Origin: Megalobrama amblycephala
Taxonomy: Eukaryota; Chordata; Actinopteri; Cypriniformes; Xenocyprididae
Direction of reading: 5' to 3'
Length of the DNA: 64,000 nucleotides
NCBI RefSeq assembly: GCF_018812025.1
Contig: NC_063054.1
Coordinates: forward strand, 35,229,396-35,293,395
In this document: in pieces, positions 25,581-36,784 of the stretch
Layout of the letters: each line of letters begins with the position of its first letter
Position numbering within the stretch: position 1 is the first letter of the stretch
Position numbers and translations under genes: made by a program
The notes under the pieces: generated by a model
Told to the model about the DNA's origin: nothing
Databases searched by the model: none
The model's input: only the letters and a program-made list of their open reading frames with translations

Positions 25581-26290
25581 TACAACTATTTATTGATTGA
25601 TTGATTAGTTTTATGTTATTTTAAAATATTTATTTATTATATTTTATATTATTTAGAAAATATTTTAATTCATTTATTATATTTTTCTTATTTTAAAATA
25701 TATTTTATATTTTAAAATGTAATACAAATTAATAAAAATAATTTGAAATAAAAACTATATAATTTATTATATTTTTTCTTACATTATATTAAATAAATAA
25801 AATGTATAGTTCTTATTTTAAATTATTTTAATAAATTTGTATTAGTAAAAAAAATATAATTATATTTTTTATTTTTACATATTTTAATTAATTTATTATA
25901 TTTGTTCTTATTTTTTTTTAAAAATGCTTATTTTTAATACTTTATATTCCCATTATTAGACTTATTTTTATTTTAAAATATTTTAATAAATGAATTAAAA
26001 TAAATTATAAAAAATATAATAAATAAAACATAGTCCCTATTTTAAAATATTTGAATTAATTATATTTGTTTGTATTTTAAAATATATATATAATTTATTT
26101 ATTATATTTTTCTTACTTTAAAATATTTAAATGAATTTATTATATTTGTTATATTAAAATATTATATTTATTTATTTTTTTATTATTATTTTTTTAATTT
26201 AAAAATATTTAAATTAATGTATTATATTTTTTCTTATTTTAAAATATTATATTTGCTTATTTATTTTTATTATTTTATATTTACATTATT
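25581..26290. repeat. AT-rich degenerate repeat downstream of jdp2
   Basis: About 700 bases made almost only of A and T, with recurring TTTATTATATTTTTTCTTATTTTAAAATAT-like units (shown here in parts: TTTATTATATTT, then CTTATTTTAAAATAT). No gene is seen. Confidence 0.75.
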
Positions 26291-27234
26291 AGACCCCAGC
26301 ATCCCTGGGACCCAGAGAATATACAGTTTGGAGAATGGATGGATTGATATTATTTTATTATTTACACTTTTGTAAATTCAATACATACATCCTCTTACAT
26401 ACCTTTCTTTTTTTCCTCTTTCACTTTCATTGTTTTTCAGTAAACTCTGTTTGTGGAAATTAGATATTGTCAGTGTGAAATTTACATGATGAAACCACAT
26501 TATTTCCACTGAGGTTTCCATTGCCTTACATCTATGTTTTTCATCAATCCTGTTGTTTTCTCCTCTCAGAATTGTGTCAATATCACACAGTTTTCCATTA
26601 TCATATAGTGCAGTGACAAAATATATTTGGACACTTGTAACACTAATATTTGACAACCAGAATGTATCCAGATAACATTTATGGTATTTATTGGTTTACC
26701 ATTTTAAGTTTCAAGTTTAATGCAATATTATATTTTTCAATTACATTCTCATCAAATTTATCATTCCTATCCTCACAGTTAAGCCGGGTTGAGTGGGCTG
26801 CTTGTTGTTTGTTCATTTTCTGTCTTTAGTACTTTTTGTCACGTCAGAATTGGGTTGATCAGCTTTCCTGAGGTCTGGCTTCAGACTCTCTTGCTCTGAA
26901 AGCTGCTTTGATCAAATGTCTGACCTTCTGCTTAGCAGTTCCAGCCTTTTAAAAATGCGTCTTTTTGGCAGAACATGTTTCTCACGTGGGCGGTTGTCAG
27001 AATCTGCTCCTCACCCTGTTTCTCCAAGCACATGAGAGGAAAAAAATTGTTGGTTGAGTGCCACTGAGTGCTACCTCAAGAACTGTGTGATTTCAACAGG
27101 CAGATCAGAACACAAACAGCTCCAAATCACTCAGAGAGCGACCGCAATGACCTAAAAACTTCTGAGCTGAGGCCAATAATGCATCTAATCTCATTTTACC
27201 CTAATAGTATTTTATATTTAGAGTTTGTCAGTGT

Positions 27235-28095
27235 TGCAGTATTTACATATTTCAGTGGTCAGTATTTCAGTATTTATTTGCCTTTCGTTTTCAGTATTTG
27301 TTATTTAGTCATGTCATTATATTTGTATTTAGTATTACAGTTTTTTCACATTTCAGAGCTTTACTATTTATTTCAGCATATAATTGTTTCAATATTTCAG
27401 TTCTTATTTTTCAGTATTTCAGCAGGTCATTCAGTACTTTAATATTTCACCATGTCATTGTTTTTTTTGTTTCTTTTTTGCATTTTTTTCAGTACTTCAG
27501 GAGGTTTAGTAATTTAATATTTCATATGACAATATGTTTGTAGTATTTCAGTTTCTTAATATTTATTTATTTTATGTCAGCATGTCAGTGTTTGAATATT
27601 ATTTTTTGCATTTTATTTTCCATTATTCAGTAGGTTATTCAGTAATTTAATATTTCAGTATATTTTTTATTTTTAATATTTTGCTTTCTTCATATTTATT
27701 TATTCATTTTATGTCAGCATGTCAGTGTTTGAATATTACAATAGCTTATTCAGTAGTTTAATATTTCATTATGAGGCTTATTACAATAGGTTTATTTAGT
27801 ATTTCAATTTTCTCATATATTTATTTCAGTATGTATTCAGCATAGCATTTTTCAAATTGTATTTTTCATTTTTCCAGGTTATTCAGTAATTTAATATTTA
27901 AGTATGACAATATTTTTGTATTTAATATTTCATTTTTTTTGTTTATTTATTTCAGCATGTCATTGTTTCAATATCTTTCTGTATTATATTTCAGCATGTC
28001 AATATTTTTGTATTTAGTAATTCAGTTTTTCATTTGTTTTATATTTTCATTATCTTTTTCATTTCAGTAGGCTGTTCAGTATTTTAATATTTAAG
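27235..28095. repeat. Degenerate repeat array rich in TATTTCAG
   Basis: Recurring blocks such as TTATTCAGTAATTTAATATT, TTTATTTCAGCATGTCA and GTATTTCAGTTTTTTCAT repeat at irregular spacing for about 860 bases. Open frames here are by-products of the repeat. Confidence 0.7.
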
Positions 28096-28740
28096 TCTTT
28101 TAAGCAGACACCAAAGTTAAGATAATATTTCATTTGTAATAATTTCTCTGAACAGAGTAAATGAGCTTCTGATGTCTGTTCCAACACTTCTCTATTAATG
28201 AATGACTGTGAAGTTATGTGTGGTGTTTATCGTAAGAGTTACACATTTTCATATTTTGAATCAGATAATGCAGAAAACCTTTTTTTCTTTCCCAGAACAT
28301 CTTTGTATCTCCAACCCATGTGAAAATCTGTTCTGGAAAAGCATTGGTATGGGAATTTTGGGTAAGTGCTCATCTCTGATATTTAACTGATATTCTAAGT
28401 ATTCAATGTCTAAGCTTGACGCCAAAGGTTTCTGAACACGTCTGTTTACTCATCCATGAGTTTTAATGACAAATTATCTTGTCAAAGACCTTAGTCATAT
28501 AGACACATTTGGACTTGAATGAAAATGAGGCTGTGAGGGACTGAAGGTTGTGCTGTACTCTACCTGGTCGGTGTTGACTGTTAAGTTGCCAAAATATTGA
28601 AAGTACCCTTAAAATTCCAGTAAAGAAAATAACTCCAGAAAACATAGGTGTTTAATTTTTTTTTTTTAAAGTATGACATCAGTACAACCTACATCCCACA
28701 CTCACAGCCTCACTTTCACTTGTTTCACATTAAATATACT

Positions 28741-28743
<3 letters not shown>

Positions 28744-28812
<69 letters not shown>
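28744..28812. repeat. (TA)n microsatellite
   Basis: About 34 uninterrupted TA units. Confidence 0.95.
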
Positions 28813-28818
<6 letters not shown>

Positions 28819-28928
28819 CTTTAATGATGTGTTGTGGCTTATTTGCATGAAAGAAATACAAAGTTCTGCCGTGAAACTCTAGATGGCGCAGGCTGGTCCT
28901 TATCTCAGTCTGCTTGCAATCACATTAA

Positions 28929-29902
28929 AGGTGCCCTATAACGCTTTTTTACAAGATGTAATATAAGTCTAAGGTGTTCCCTGAATGTGTCTGTGAAGTT
29001 TCAGCTCAAAATACCCCATAGATTTCTTATTATTCAATTTTTTAACTGCCTATTTTGGGGCATCATTAAATATGCGCCGATTCAGCGCGTGTCCCCTTTA
29101 AATGCTCGCGCTCCCCGCCCCCAAGCTCGCGACTCTATAATACATTGCATACACAAAGTTCAAAGCTCATATAACCCTCAAAATGGACCTTTACAAAGTG
29201 TTCGTCATGCAGCATAACAGATATAGTAAGTATATTTATTATATTTATTTGGATGTTTATATTTGATTCTGAATGAGTTTGAGGCTATGCTCCGTGGCTA
29301 ACGGGCTAAAGCTAACATTACACACTGTTGGAGAGATTTATAAAGAATGAAGTTGTGTTTATGCATTATACAGACTGCAAGTGTTTAATAATGAAAATAA
29401 CGACATGACTCTGATCTCCGTGAATACAGTAAGAAACGATGGTAACTTTAACCACATTTAACAGTACATTAGCAAAATGCTAACAAAACATTTAGAAAGA
29501 CAATTTACAAATATTACTAAAAATATCATGATATCATGGATCATGTCAGTTATTATTGCTCCATCTGCCATTTTTCGCTATTGTTCTTGCTTGCTTACCT
29601 GCATAAAGTCTGTTGATTTGGCTGTGCTGCTCCAGACGTTAATACTGGTTTGTCTAATGCCTTGAACATGGGCTGGCATGTGCAAATATTGGGGGCGTAC
29701 ATATTAATGATCCCGACTGTTACGTAACAGTCAGTGTTATGTTGAGATTCGCCTGTTCTTCGGAGATCTTTTGCACAAATCAAATTTACATAGGAAGGAG
29801 GAAACAATGGAGTTTGAGACTCACCGTATGTCATTTCCATGTACTGAACTCTAATTATTTAACTATGCCGAGGTAAATTAAATTTTCAATTCTAGGGCAC
29901 CT
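28929..29902 (-). mobile_element. TTAA-target MITE, copy 2 (inverted)
   Basis: Same family as 19208-20174 but in the opposite orientation, 974 bases, with TTAA at 28925-28928 and 29903-29906. Identity runs end to end by eye, with small differences. The two copies form an inverted repeat pair around jdp2. Confidence 0.8.
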
Positions 29903-30083
29903 TTAAGTGCGTTCGATTCACAGTCTGTGGTTCGATTTCAAGCAGCGCTGTGACCAATCAGTGTATGACATTAAAGTACCACAAGAGTGATACGAAAGCT
30001 GTTTTCTAATCACTCAATCAATAAATCAAGTCGAACACACCTAATGTTCTCTATAGGGCAAAGCTGATTGGTTCCTGCTGCAT

Positions 30084-30200
30084 CAGTCAAGTCAAGTCAA
30101 GTCAACTCACCTTTATTTATATAGCGTTTTTTTACAATGTAGATTGTGTCAAAGCAGCTTTACATTGATAACTGGTACATTATTTTGGCTGCACAGCAGT
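30084..30200. repeat. Dispersed fish repeat (CACCTTTATTTATATAGCG)
   Basis: AGTCAAGTCAAGTCAA leads into CACCTTTATTTATATAGCG and CAAAGCAGCTTTACATTGATA, a block I recognise as common in cyprinid genomes. The family is not assigned. No gene is seen from here to 31155. Confidence 0.5.
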
Positions 30201-31159
30201 ATAGATCTGATATCAGCAGCCAATAAGCTCAACAACACTGCTCAACGTTCAAATAGTTGGTCAGTGTTTGCTGTAGTAGTTTACAACGTGCACTCAGAAA
30301 CCCTCCACCTCCCCCAGCTCCACCTGTATAGATCTGCTACGGGTAATTCACGTATGCTATATTGTACAGTGTATGTACTGGCAGCAGCAGCAGCGTAGCA
30401 GATCTATTTTGCCAAGACCAAACATATCAACATTGTTATATTCATTACCGTGTATTGTCATATACCATTCCCTTAAAGACCCCCAGTGGTGAAAATCATT
30501 TTTAATGTTGTTTATATGTCTATGTGGTGTTTTTAATATGCTTTAAGACAAACCATGTGCAAATTCATAAGTCGACACCATTGCTGAGTATTTTCTCTTT
30601 AAAACTGCAGTGATCGAAAGACAGTTTCAAAGACGTGGTTTGAAATCACTGGTGTTTGTGACGTCACAAACCTTGTAACCAATCACATCAATGTGCCAGC
30701 GGGCTTTAGCATATCATTAACTGACCGTGAAAGGGAGTCTAAAAAGAAGGTTATCCCAATATATTTTTCTGTTAATATGAAAAATTGGGTAGATTTGTCA
30801 ATAAAGTGGGTATATGATGAATATTTTATGATATTATGATAAACTACATGCCTTTCTCCACTGACGTTCTGAGTTGTTTAAAGCATTTCTATAGATATTG
30901 ATTGTTAGAAGGCAGCTGTCTGACTATGAGATCGGGAACATGGTTTGTGTAACATTAGCAACATATTAGCAGTTTGATAACTTAGTTAAGCAAAAGGCAA
31001 ATCATATTAATTACCGTTGTGTCCGATGTTGTAAAAAGAGATACCACTCTGAGCTGGCGTGAGTGAGTGGAGGCGGGGCTAATTATCATATTCATAGATC
31101 CGTGTATATTAAATGAGGCAAGGGTGTAGAGTTACATTCAAGCTATTTTAAGGCATTAA

Positions 31160-31937
31160 AGGGATAGTTCACCCAAAAATGAAAATTTGATGTTTATCTG
31201 CTTACCCCCAGGGCATCCAAGATGTAGCTGACTTTGTTTCTTCAGTTGAACACAAATGATGATTTTTAACTGCAACCGTTGCCGTCTGTCAGCTGTATAA
31301 TGCAAGTCAATGGTCACACAATCTATAAGAGTCAATAAACACGCACAGACAAATCCAAATGAAACCCTGTGGCTCGTGACGGCACATTGATGTCCTAAGA
31401 CACGAAACGATCGGTGTGTGCGAGAAACCGAACAGTATTTATATCATTTTTTACCTCTAAAACACCACTATGTCCAACTGCGTTCAGCACTCGTTTAGTA
31501 AGGTCTGATCGCGCTCTGACAGCGGCAGTGATGTCTAGCACTCATTGAAGTATATGCGCGAGACATCACTTCCGCTGTCAGAGCGCGATCAGACCTCACC
31601 AAGCGATTGCTGAACGCTGTTGGACATAGTGGAGTATTAGAGGTAAAAAATGATATAAATACTGTTCGGTTTCTTGCACAAACCGATCGTTTCGTGTCTT
31701 AGGACATCAATATGTCGTCACGAGCCACAGGGTTTAATTTGGATTTGTCTGTGCGTGTTTATTGACTCTTATAAATTGTGTGACCATTGACTCGCATTAT
31801 TTGACTGACAGACATCAACGGTTGGAGTTAAAAATCATAATTTGTGTTCTACTGAAGAAACAAAGTCACCTACATCTTGGATGCCCTCGGGGTAAGCACA
31901 TAAACATCAAATTTTCATTTTTGGGTGAACTATCCCT
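31160..31937. mobile_element. 778-bp near-perfect palindromic MITE with TTAA flanks
   Basis: It begins AGGGATAGTTCACCCAAAAA and ends with the reverse complement, TTTTTGGGTGAACTATCCCT. Arms of about 385 bases meet near 31545 in ATTGAAGTATATGCGCG. TTAA lies on each side (31156-31159 and 31938-31941). Related ends occur at 54.1 and 58.8 kb. Confidence 0.85.
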
Positions 31938-31941
31938 TTAA

Positions 31942-34142
31942 TAATTTTTTTTCACAGGAAAAAATGTTTAAATATTTAATTTTGGTGATCAAAGATGAGT
32001 TTTAAGAGATAAAATCATTGACCAAAGGAGGACTTTAATTTCTGCCTTTAAGTTGAAAGTGAATTCAAAGTGATTCAAAAGTTGCAGTGCAAACATGCAG
32101 TAAAAACATGTTGCACGTCTTGCTGCTTTTGAATTTACGTTGGATCGGATCGGATCTTTTTGATGGTTATTGCAGTGATCAGTGTGGGAAAGACGCATCT
32201 TTACCGAACACATTTAACGCCTAATCTTCATTGCGTATGTTGGGCAGTGTGTATGAGTAAGATGAGAAGCCACAGAGATGTGAATGGATATTTTGCTATT
32301 GTGTTGCGCTTACTGGATACTCCACCTACACACGCACACATCACGAATCAGTCAGAGCTTCTTCACAAGGCCTTGCACTGAATTTTGATAGATCACTAGA
32401 CTGACAACATCCACAGATGCTCATCTGAGTGCATACCCTTCAGATCTGATTCTGTCACATCCTACATTCTCATCAAATGACAACACAAACAGAAATGCAA
32501 ACACTAAAGTTCAAGAGTTTAGGGTCAGTAAGATTTTTTGGGTGTTGTTTTGAAAGAAATTAGTACGTTTTTTTACCATCAAGGATGCATAATCATAAGT
32601 GACCGTAAGGACATTTAAAATGTTACGAAAGATTCTATTTCAAATAAATGCTGTTCTTTGAAAACTTTCTATTCATCAAAGAAAATATGTACCACAGTTT
32701 CCACAAAAATATGAAGCAGTAACTGTTTTCAACATTATTAATAATTAGAAATCTTTTTGAGCAGCAAATCAGCATATTAGAATGATTTCTGAAGGATCAT
32801 GTGACACTGAAGACTGGAGTAATGATGCTGAAAATTCAGCTTTGATCACAGGAATAAATTACATTTTAACATATACTCAAATAGAAAACAGTTATTTTAA
32901 ATTGTAATAATATTTCACAATATTACTATTTTTACTGTATTTTTGATCAAATAAATGCAGCCTTGGTGAGCAGAAGAGACTTTCAGAAACAATAAAAAAC
33001 TCAAACTTTTGAACAGTAATGTATATAAAAATGATTTGATATGATCTGGTCTTAATTTCACAAACATAGAAACTATATGCTATATATTTGTAAATCGCTT
33101 TGGTTAAAAGTGTCTGCCAAATTAATAAATATAAATGCAAATATGCTATTTTGTAAACTATATTTACATTTTCTGAAGGAAACGAGTGCCTCTAGCCATA
33201 CAAGACATGCCAGCAGAATGCTGCAGTTGGTCTGATAACTTTCTATTTAAACCATTGCTGAGGTGTTCAGAGTGGTTGCTAGGGTGTTGCTAGGCTTCTG
33301 GCCCAAATCAAAAGGCCTCAACCCAAAGTCTATAATATATTCTGAAGTCTATGGGATTTTCTTAACCATTTTATCAGTCTTATCGCTTAGCACAAATGTC
33401 CTCTTCTGAACTGAGCGGTTAAATTGTAAGTATGATCAATATTAATGGTGATGCTTAAGTTAGCAAACATGATTAAAACGTTTCTGTCTCATCCTTCACA
33501 GCTGCTGTATATATAAATTCTAGAAATTCCAGCAGTTCACAAAGGGTTTCGTTCGCTCAGGAAAACAAGAAAACCTGAGGCTGGTGTTGTTTAAATTTCT
33601 GTGTCATTTTGGGGAAAGCTCTGTAACGTGTAGATCTCTGCTTTCACTGCTTGGCATTGGGTGTCATTTGCATCACTGACAGTAACTGCGCTGTTTTTGG
33701 CGCCACTGGATTGCTAGCGGACTTCTGGTGGGAGATCTGTCATCAACAGAGTTTATGAAAATCTGCTGCTTAAATTCTGGCGGCGTTCGTCTTATGGTAA
33801 TGTGGAGGGTGAAGTCAGATGGAATTTTTGAGCTTAAGTGATACAATGTATATCTGTGCACCTGCTGAAATACTCCAGAGCTGAAGGGGAAGCACCTCTC
33901 ACTCCCTCTCACACTCACTCTCTCTGTCTTTCTCGAGCAATTCAATTTCAAATTCAGTGTCTTTCAATTAATTACTGGCAAAGCAAAACTGATTACTTAA
34001 CTGCCTTTGCAAGTGAAATAAATATGAAAGCAAAAGTGCAAATTCTAAAAGTGCAAAGTATTATTAAACAAATTAAATAAAAAGTAAATAAAATATTTTA
34101 AATATTTTTTTTTCATGTTTTCTGAGGAAAGTTTGAGTGGTG
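31942..34142. other. Intergenic stretch with MITE fragment
   Basis: The part at about 32510-33015 is one arm plus of the CAAAAGTTT foldback element (compare 12.2 and 57.3 kb). The rest shows no recognisable gene, exon or motif cluster. Confidence 0.5.
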
Positions 34143-34158
34143 AACCTATGAAAGTATT

Positions 34159-34345
34159 TTTTTTTTTTTTTTAAGATTTATTTTTGGCAGTTTGTGCCTT
34201 TATTGTGATAGGATAGTATAGAGAGGACAGGAAACGAGGTGAAAGAAAGAGAGGAGGACGGGATCATCCGCAAGCGGGGCCTCAAACTCGGGTCGACCGA
34301 AGCGCAACAATATATCGGTGTGCTGCCCACAAGGCTATCGGCACC
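34159..34345 (-). mobile_element. tRNA-like SINE with 16-bp target duplication
   Basis: On the minus strand it starts GGTGCCGATAGCCTTGTGGG, with an A-box-like TAGCCTTGTGG and a B-box-like GTTTGAGGC, then a body and an A tail. The 16-bp sequence AACCTATGAAAGTATT is repeated exactly at 34143-34158 and 34346-34361. Length about 187 bases. Confidence 0.8.
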
Positions 34346-34361
34346 AACCTATGAAAGTATT

Positions 34362-36480
34362 ATTAAACAAATAAAGTAAAACAGAAGAAGTTAAGTAAAA
34401 TAAAGCAAAATATAATAACATGGGATTTATCTCAATCAGCTCCGTAGCTGGTCATTATAAGGGCTGTCACAATTCGCAAAATTCACTGCCTAAAATAAAT
34501 CTCACAACGCCCCGCAAAAAACAGGAAGCATCGATGCTCACTATGCTCCCTTACCAGAAATTACATCACATTTCTGAAGCGCGAAATATAACACGCATGA
34601 GCCAACTCGTGAATGCAATGACAAAAGACAAACCGTTTTTTATTATACGTCAGCATAAACACACATAGAGAGGGAGTTAACACATCTAGTTAACATTTAT
34701 AATTAATATTCAGCTGAAATGTTATAAGGATATGTAACAGAACAATGTGTTTAAACAGCTTAAAAAATAATATCAAAAAGATATAGCCTGGTGTTGATTA
34801 ATAACAGTGGTATGTTGATGTTGTACATAGTCATGTAGGCGGAAATTGAGTAATCACTGTCCCAATGTGTAGTGAATCAGGGTCTCTATACCAGTGCCCA
34901 AATTCGTGTACACGATATACTGATTCACAGCTCGGGAGCTGATTGAGATGCACTTGTAATATTTTCATACATTTTCTGAGGGAAGGTTAAGTGGAGCTTG
35001 TCAGTGTAAAACTGTAGCTAGCTTAATGCAAAGAAGATCAATAACTAAATGTATGATGCAGGATAATCAATAAAGGCTACACATACCTTATAATCTTTAA
35101 TGCAAGACAATGAACAAAAGAAACAGGGCTTAAGCCCAAAGTATATTTCACTTTTTACGTGTACGCGAGGGTCAGCGTACAGTGTGCGTGACGCGAATTT
35201 CATCAGCAGAAGAGTACGCGCGCACCACCGGATCTAGGTCGCATGCACATGCGCATTTACTTTTTATTTTTCAGTAATCTGTTTATCCACAAGGTGGCGA
35301 TCATGCCCTGTGGGCGTCGATTCACAAGGTAGTCAAAGAAAAACTGCATAAACAGAACAGACCGGAACGCATGCAAGCTACAGAGACAGTGGAGGCCTAT
35401 ATAGACGACAAATTGAGCGGAGAGGTTAGAAAATCATCATCCCTCATTTGTTAAACTCTAGCATGAAAGAATACAAAGATGTTTATATGGGTTGCAACTC
35501 GTGGCGAGAGATTGCTCAAAACTGCGCATGCGTCAAACGCCTGTGTATGCGTACGAGTCGAATGAAGTATACTTCGATATACTGTGCGCGTACACTAGCG
35601 TACGCGTATTTTTTTTTTTAAATACACAGAGAAAGATCTATAACGGAACAGGTGAGAACTAATTAGAAACCATGACAACTAATAATAAACCAGAACAGAA
35701 CAAGACATGAACGTGACAAAAATGCTACAGCTATGTGGTTTCTAACGTGTTTTGTAGCATGTTGTTGATAGGGTTGTTGCTATGAAAAGAGACCGCACGC
35801 ACCTTATGAGAAATATTTCATGTCTGTGAGTTATGCAGTGAAGTTTAACACTTAGTGTTATGAGTTTGTTCAAATTACTAACCCTCAGCATGAGCAATAG
35901 GAATACTTAGAAATGAAAGCCATCACTGTCCTTCTCTGTATCTCAATGTCACACACAAACTGTAGGGATGCTGTTGGCCAAGATTACTTCACAGCAGACT
36001 TGGCAGTGTTAATTCAACTCAGATAGAGTTAAATTTAACTCAGAGTGAGTTAAATAGATTCGAAATAGATATTATAGTGGCTCCAAAAAATATTTGGAGA
36101 CTAAACATAATTTTTGCTTAATGATTTTCTAATCAGCTGGTGTTTTTAATGGATGTATGAAGTCAGTTCTGTTGTGTTTCACAAACAATGTTTTATCTAC
36201 ATTTATCTTCACTTCATGTATTAGCATTTAAAACCCAACCTATCTCTTTTTGTGAACTGTTATTGCTTGAAAAGTGTGCTAATGCTGATCTTTTTTTTAA
36301 TGTAAATGACACTTTATTTCATATGTCCTTATCTAATGCAATGCCATTCTCATTTTTAAGTGTTGCTTAAGTTTCCAAATACTTTCTGAGGCCATCGTGC
36401 ATGTGGAGCAGATGTGATACTCTGTCTGTCTGTCCTGTTTTGAAGGTTCATCTGCTCTGCTGTGAATAAGAGGCTTTATG
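34362..36480. other. Intergenic stretch upstream of batf with one MITE
   Basis: About 35136-35612 is a DNA element: AAGTATATTTCACTTTTTACG with GTACGCGAGGG at the left, and AAGTATACTTCGATATACTG with GCGTACACTAGCGTACGCG at the right. The remainder has no recognised gene. Confidence 0.5.
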
Positions 36481-36486
36481 CAAAGT

Positions 36487-36495
36487 TTCCAGGAA
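36487..36495 (+). promoter_or_regulatory. batf: STAT site upstream of batf
   Basis: TTCCAGGAA fits the STAT consensus TTCN3GAA and lies 290 bases upstream of the batf ATG, in or near the promoter. Mammalian Batf is induced by STAT3-activating cytokines. Function here is inferred. Confidence 0.4.
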
Positions 36496-36784
36496 CCATG
36501 TGACTTCCAGTCTAGTGCTGTAGAGGTTTTCTATCGACCACATCACACGTTGCTAATTAGGCAGGGCGAGAGAAAGAGAGGGAGTGAAGCAGAGCAAGAA
36601 AGAAAGAGTGCGAGTGCTGCAGTCTATACTCATTCGTCCGTGGACCGCCATCAGTTCACATCTCTCTGAACATATGCAGTCTCACATAGCCTGAGACAGA
36701 CAGACAGATAAACAGGCTGAGAGAAAGACACGGCAGAAGACAGACTCTGAAGGAGGTCAAAGGTTTCACAGGGACTGAAGTGGC

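Noticed and set aside
27068..27543. Overlapping hydrophobic open frames of 124 and 81 codons
   Set aside because: They fall in the T-rich degenerate repeat. The membrane-like composition comes from TTT and TAT codons.
30659..30666. Perfect CRE (TGACGTCA) between jdp2 and batf
   Set aside because: It is isolated, with no partner motifs, in sequence that looks repeat-derived. I do not call it regulatory.
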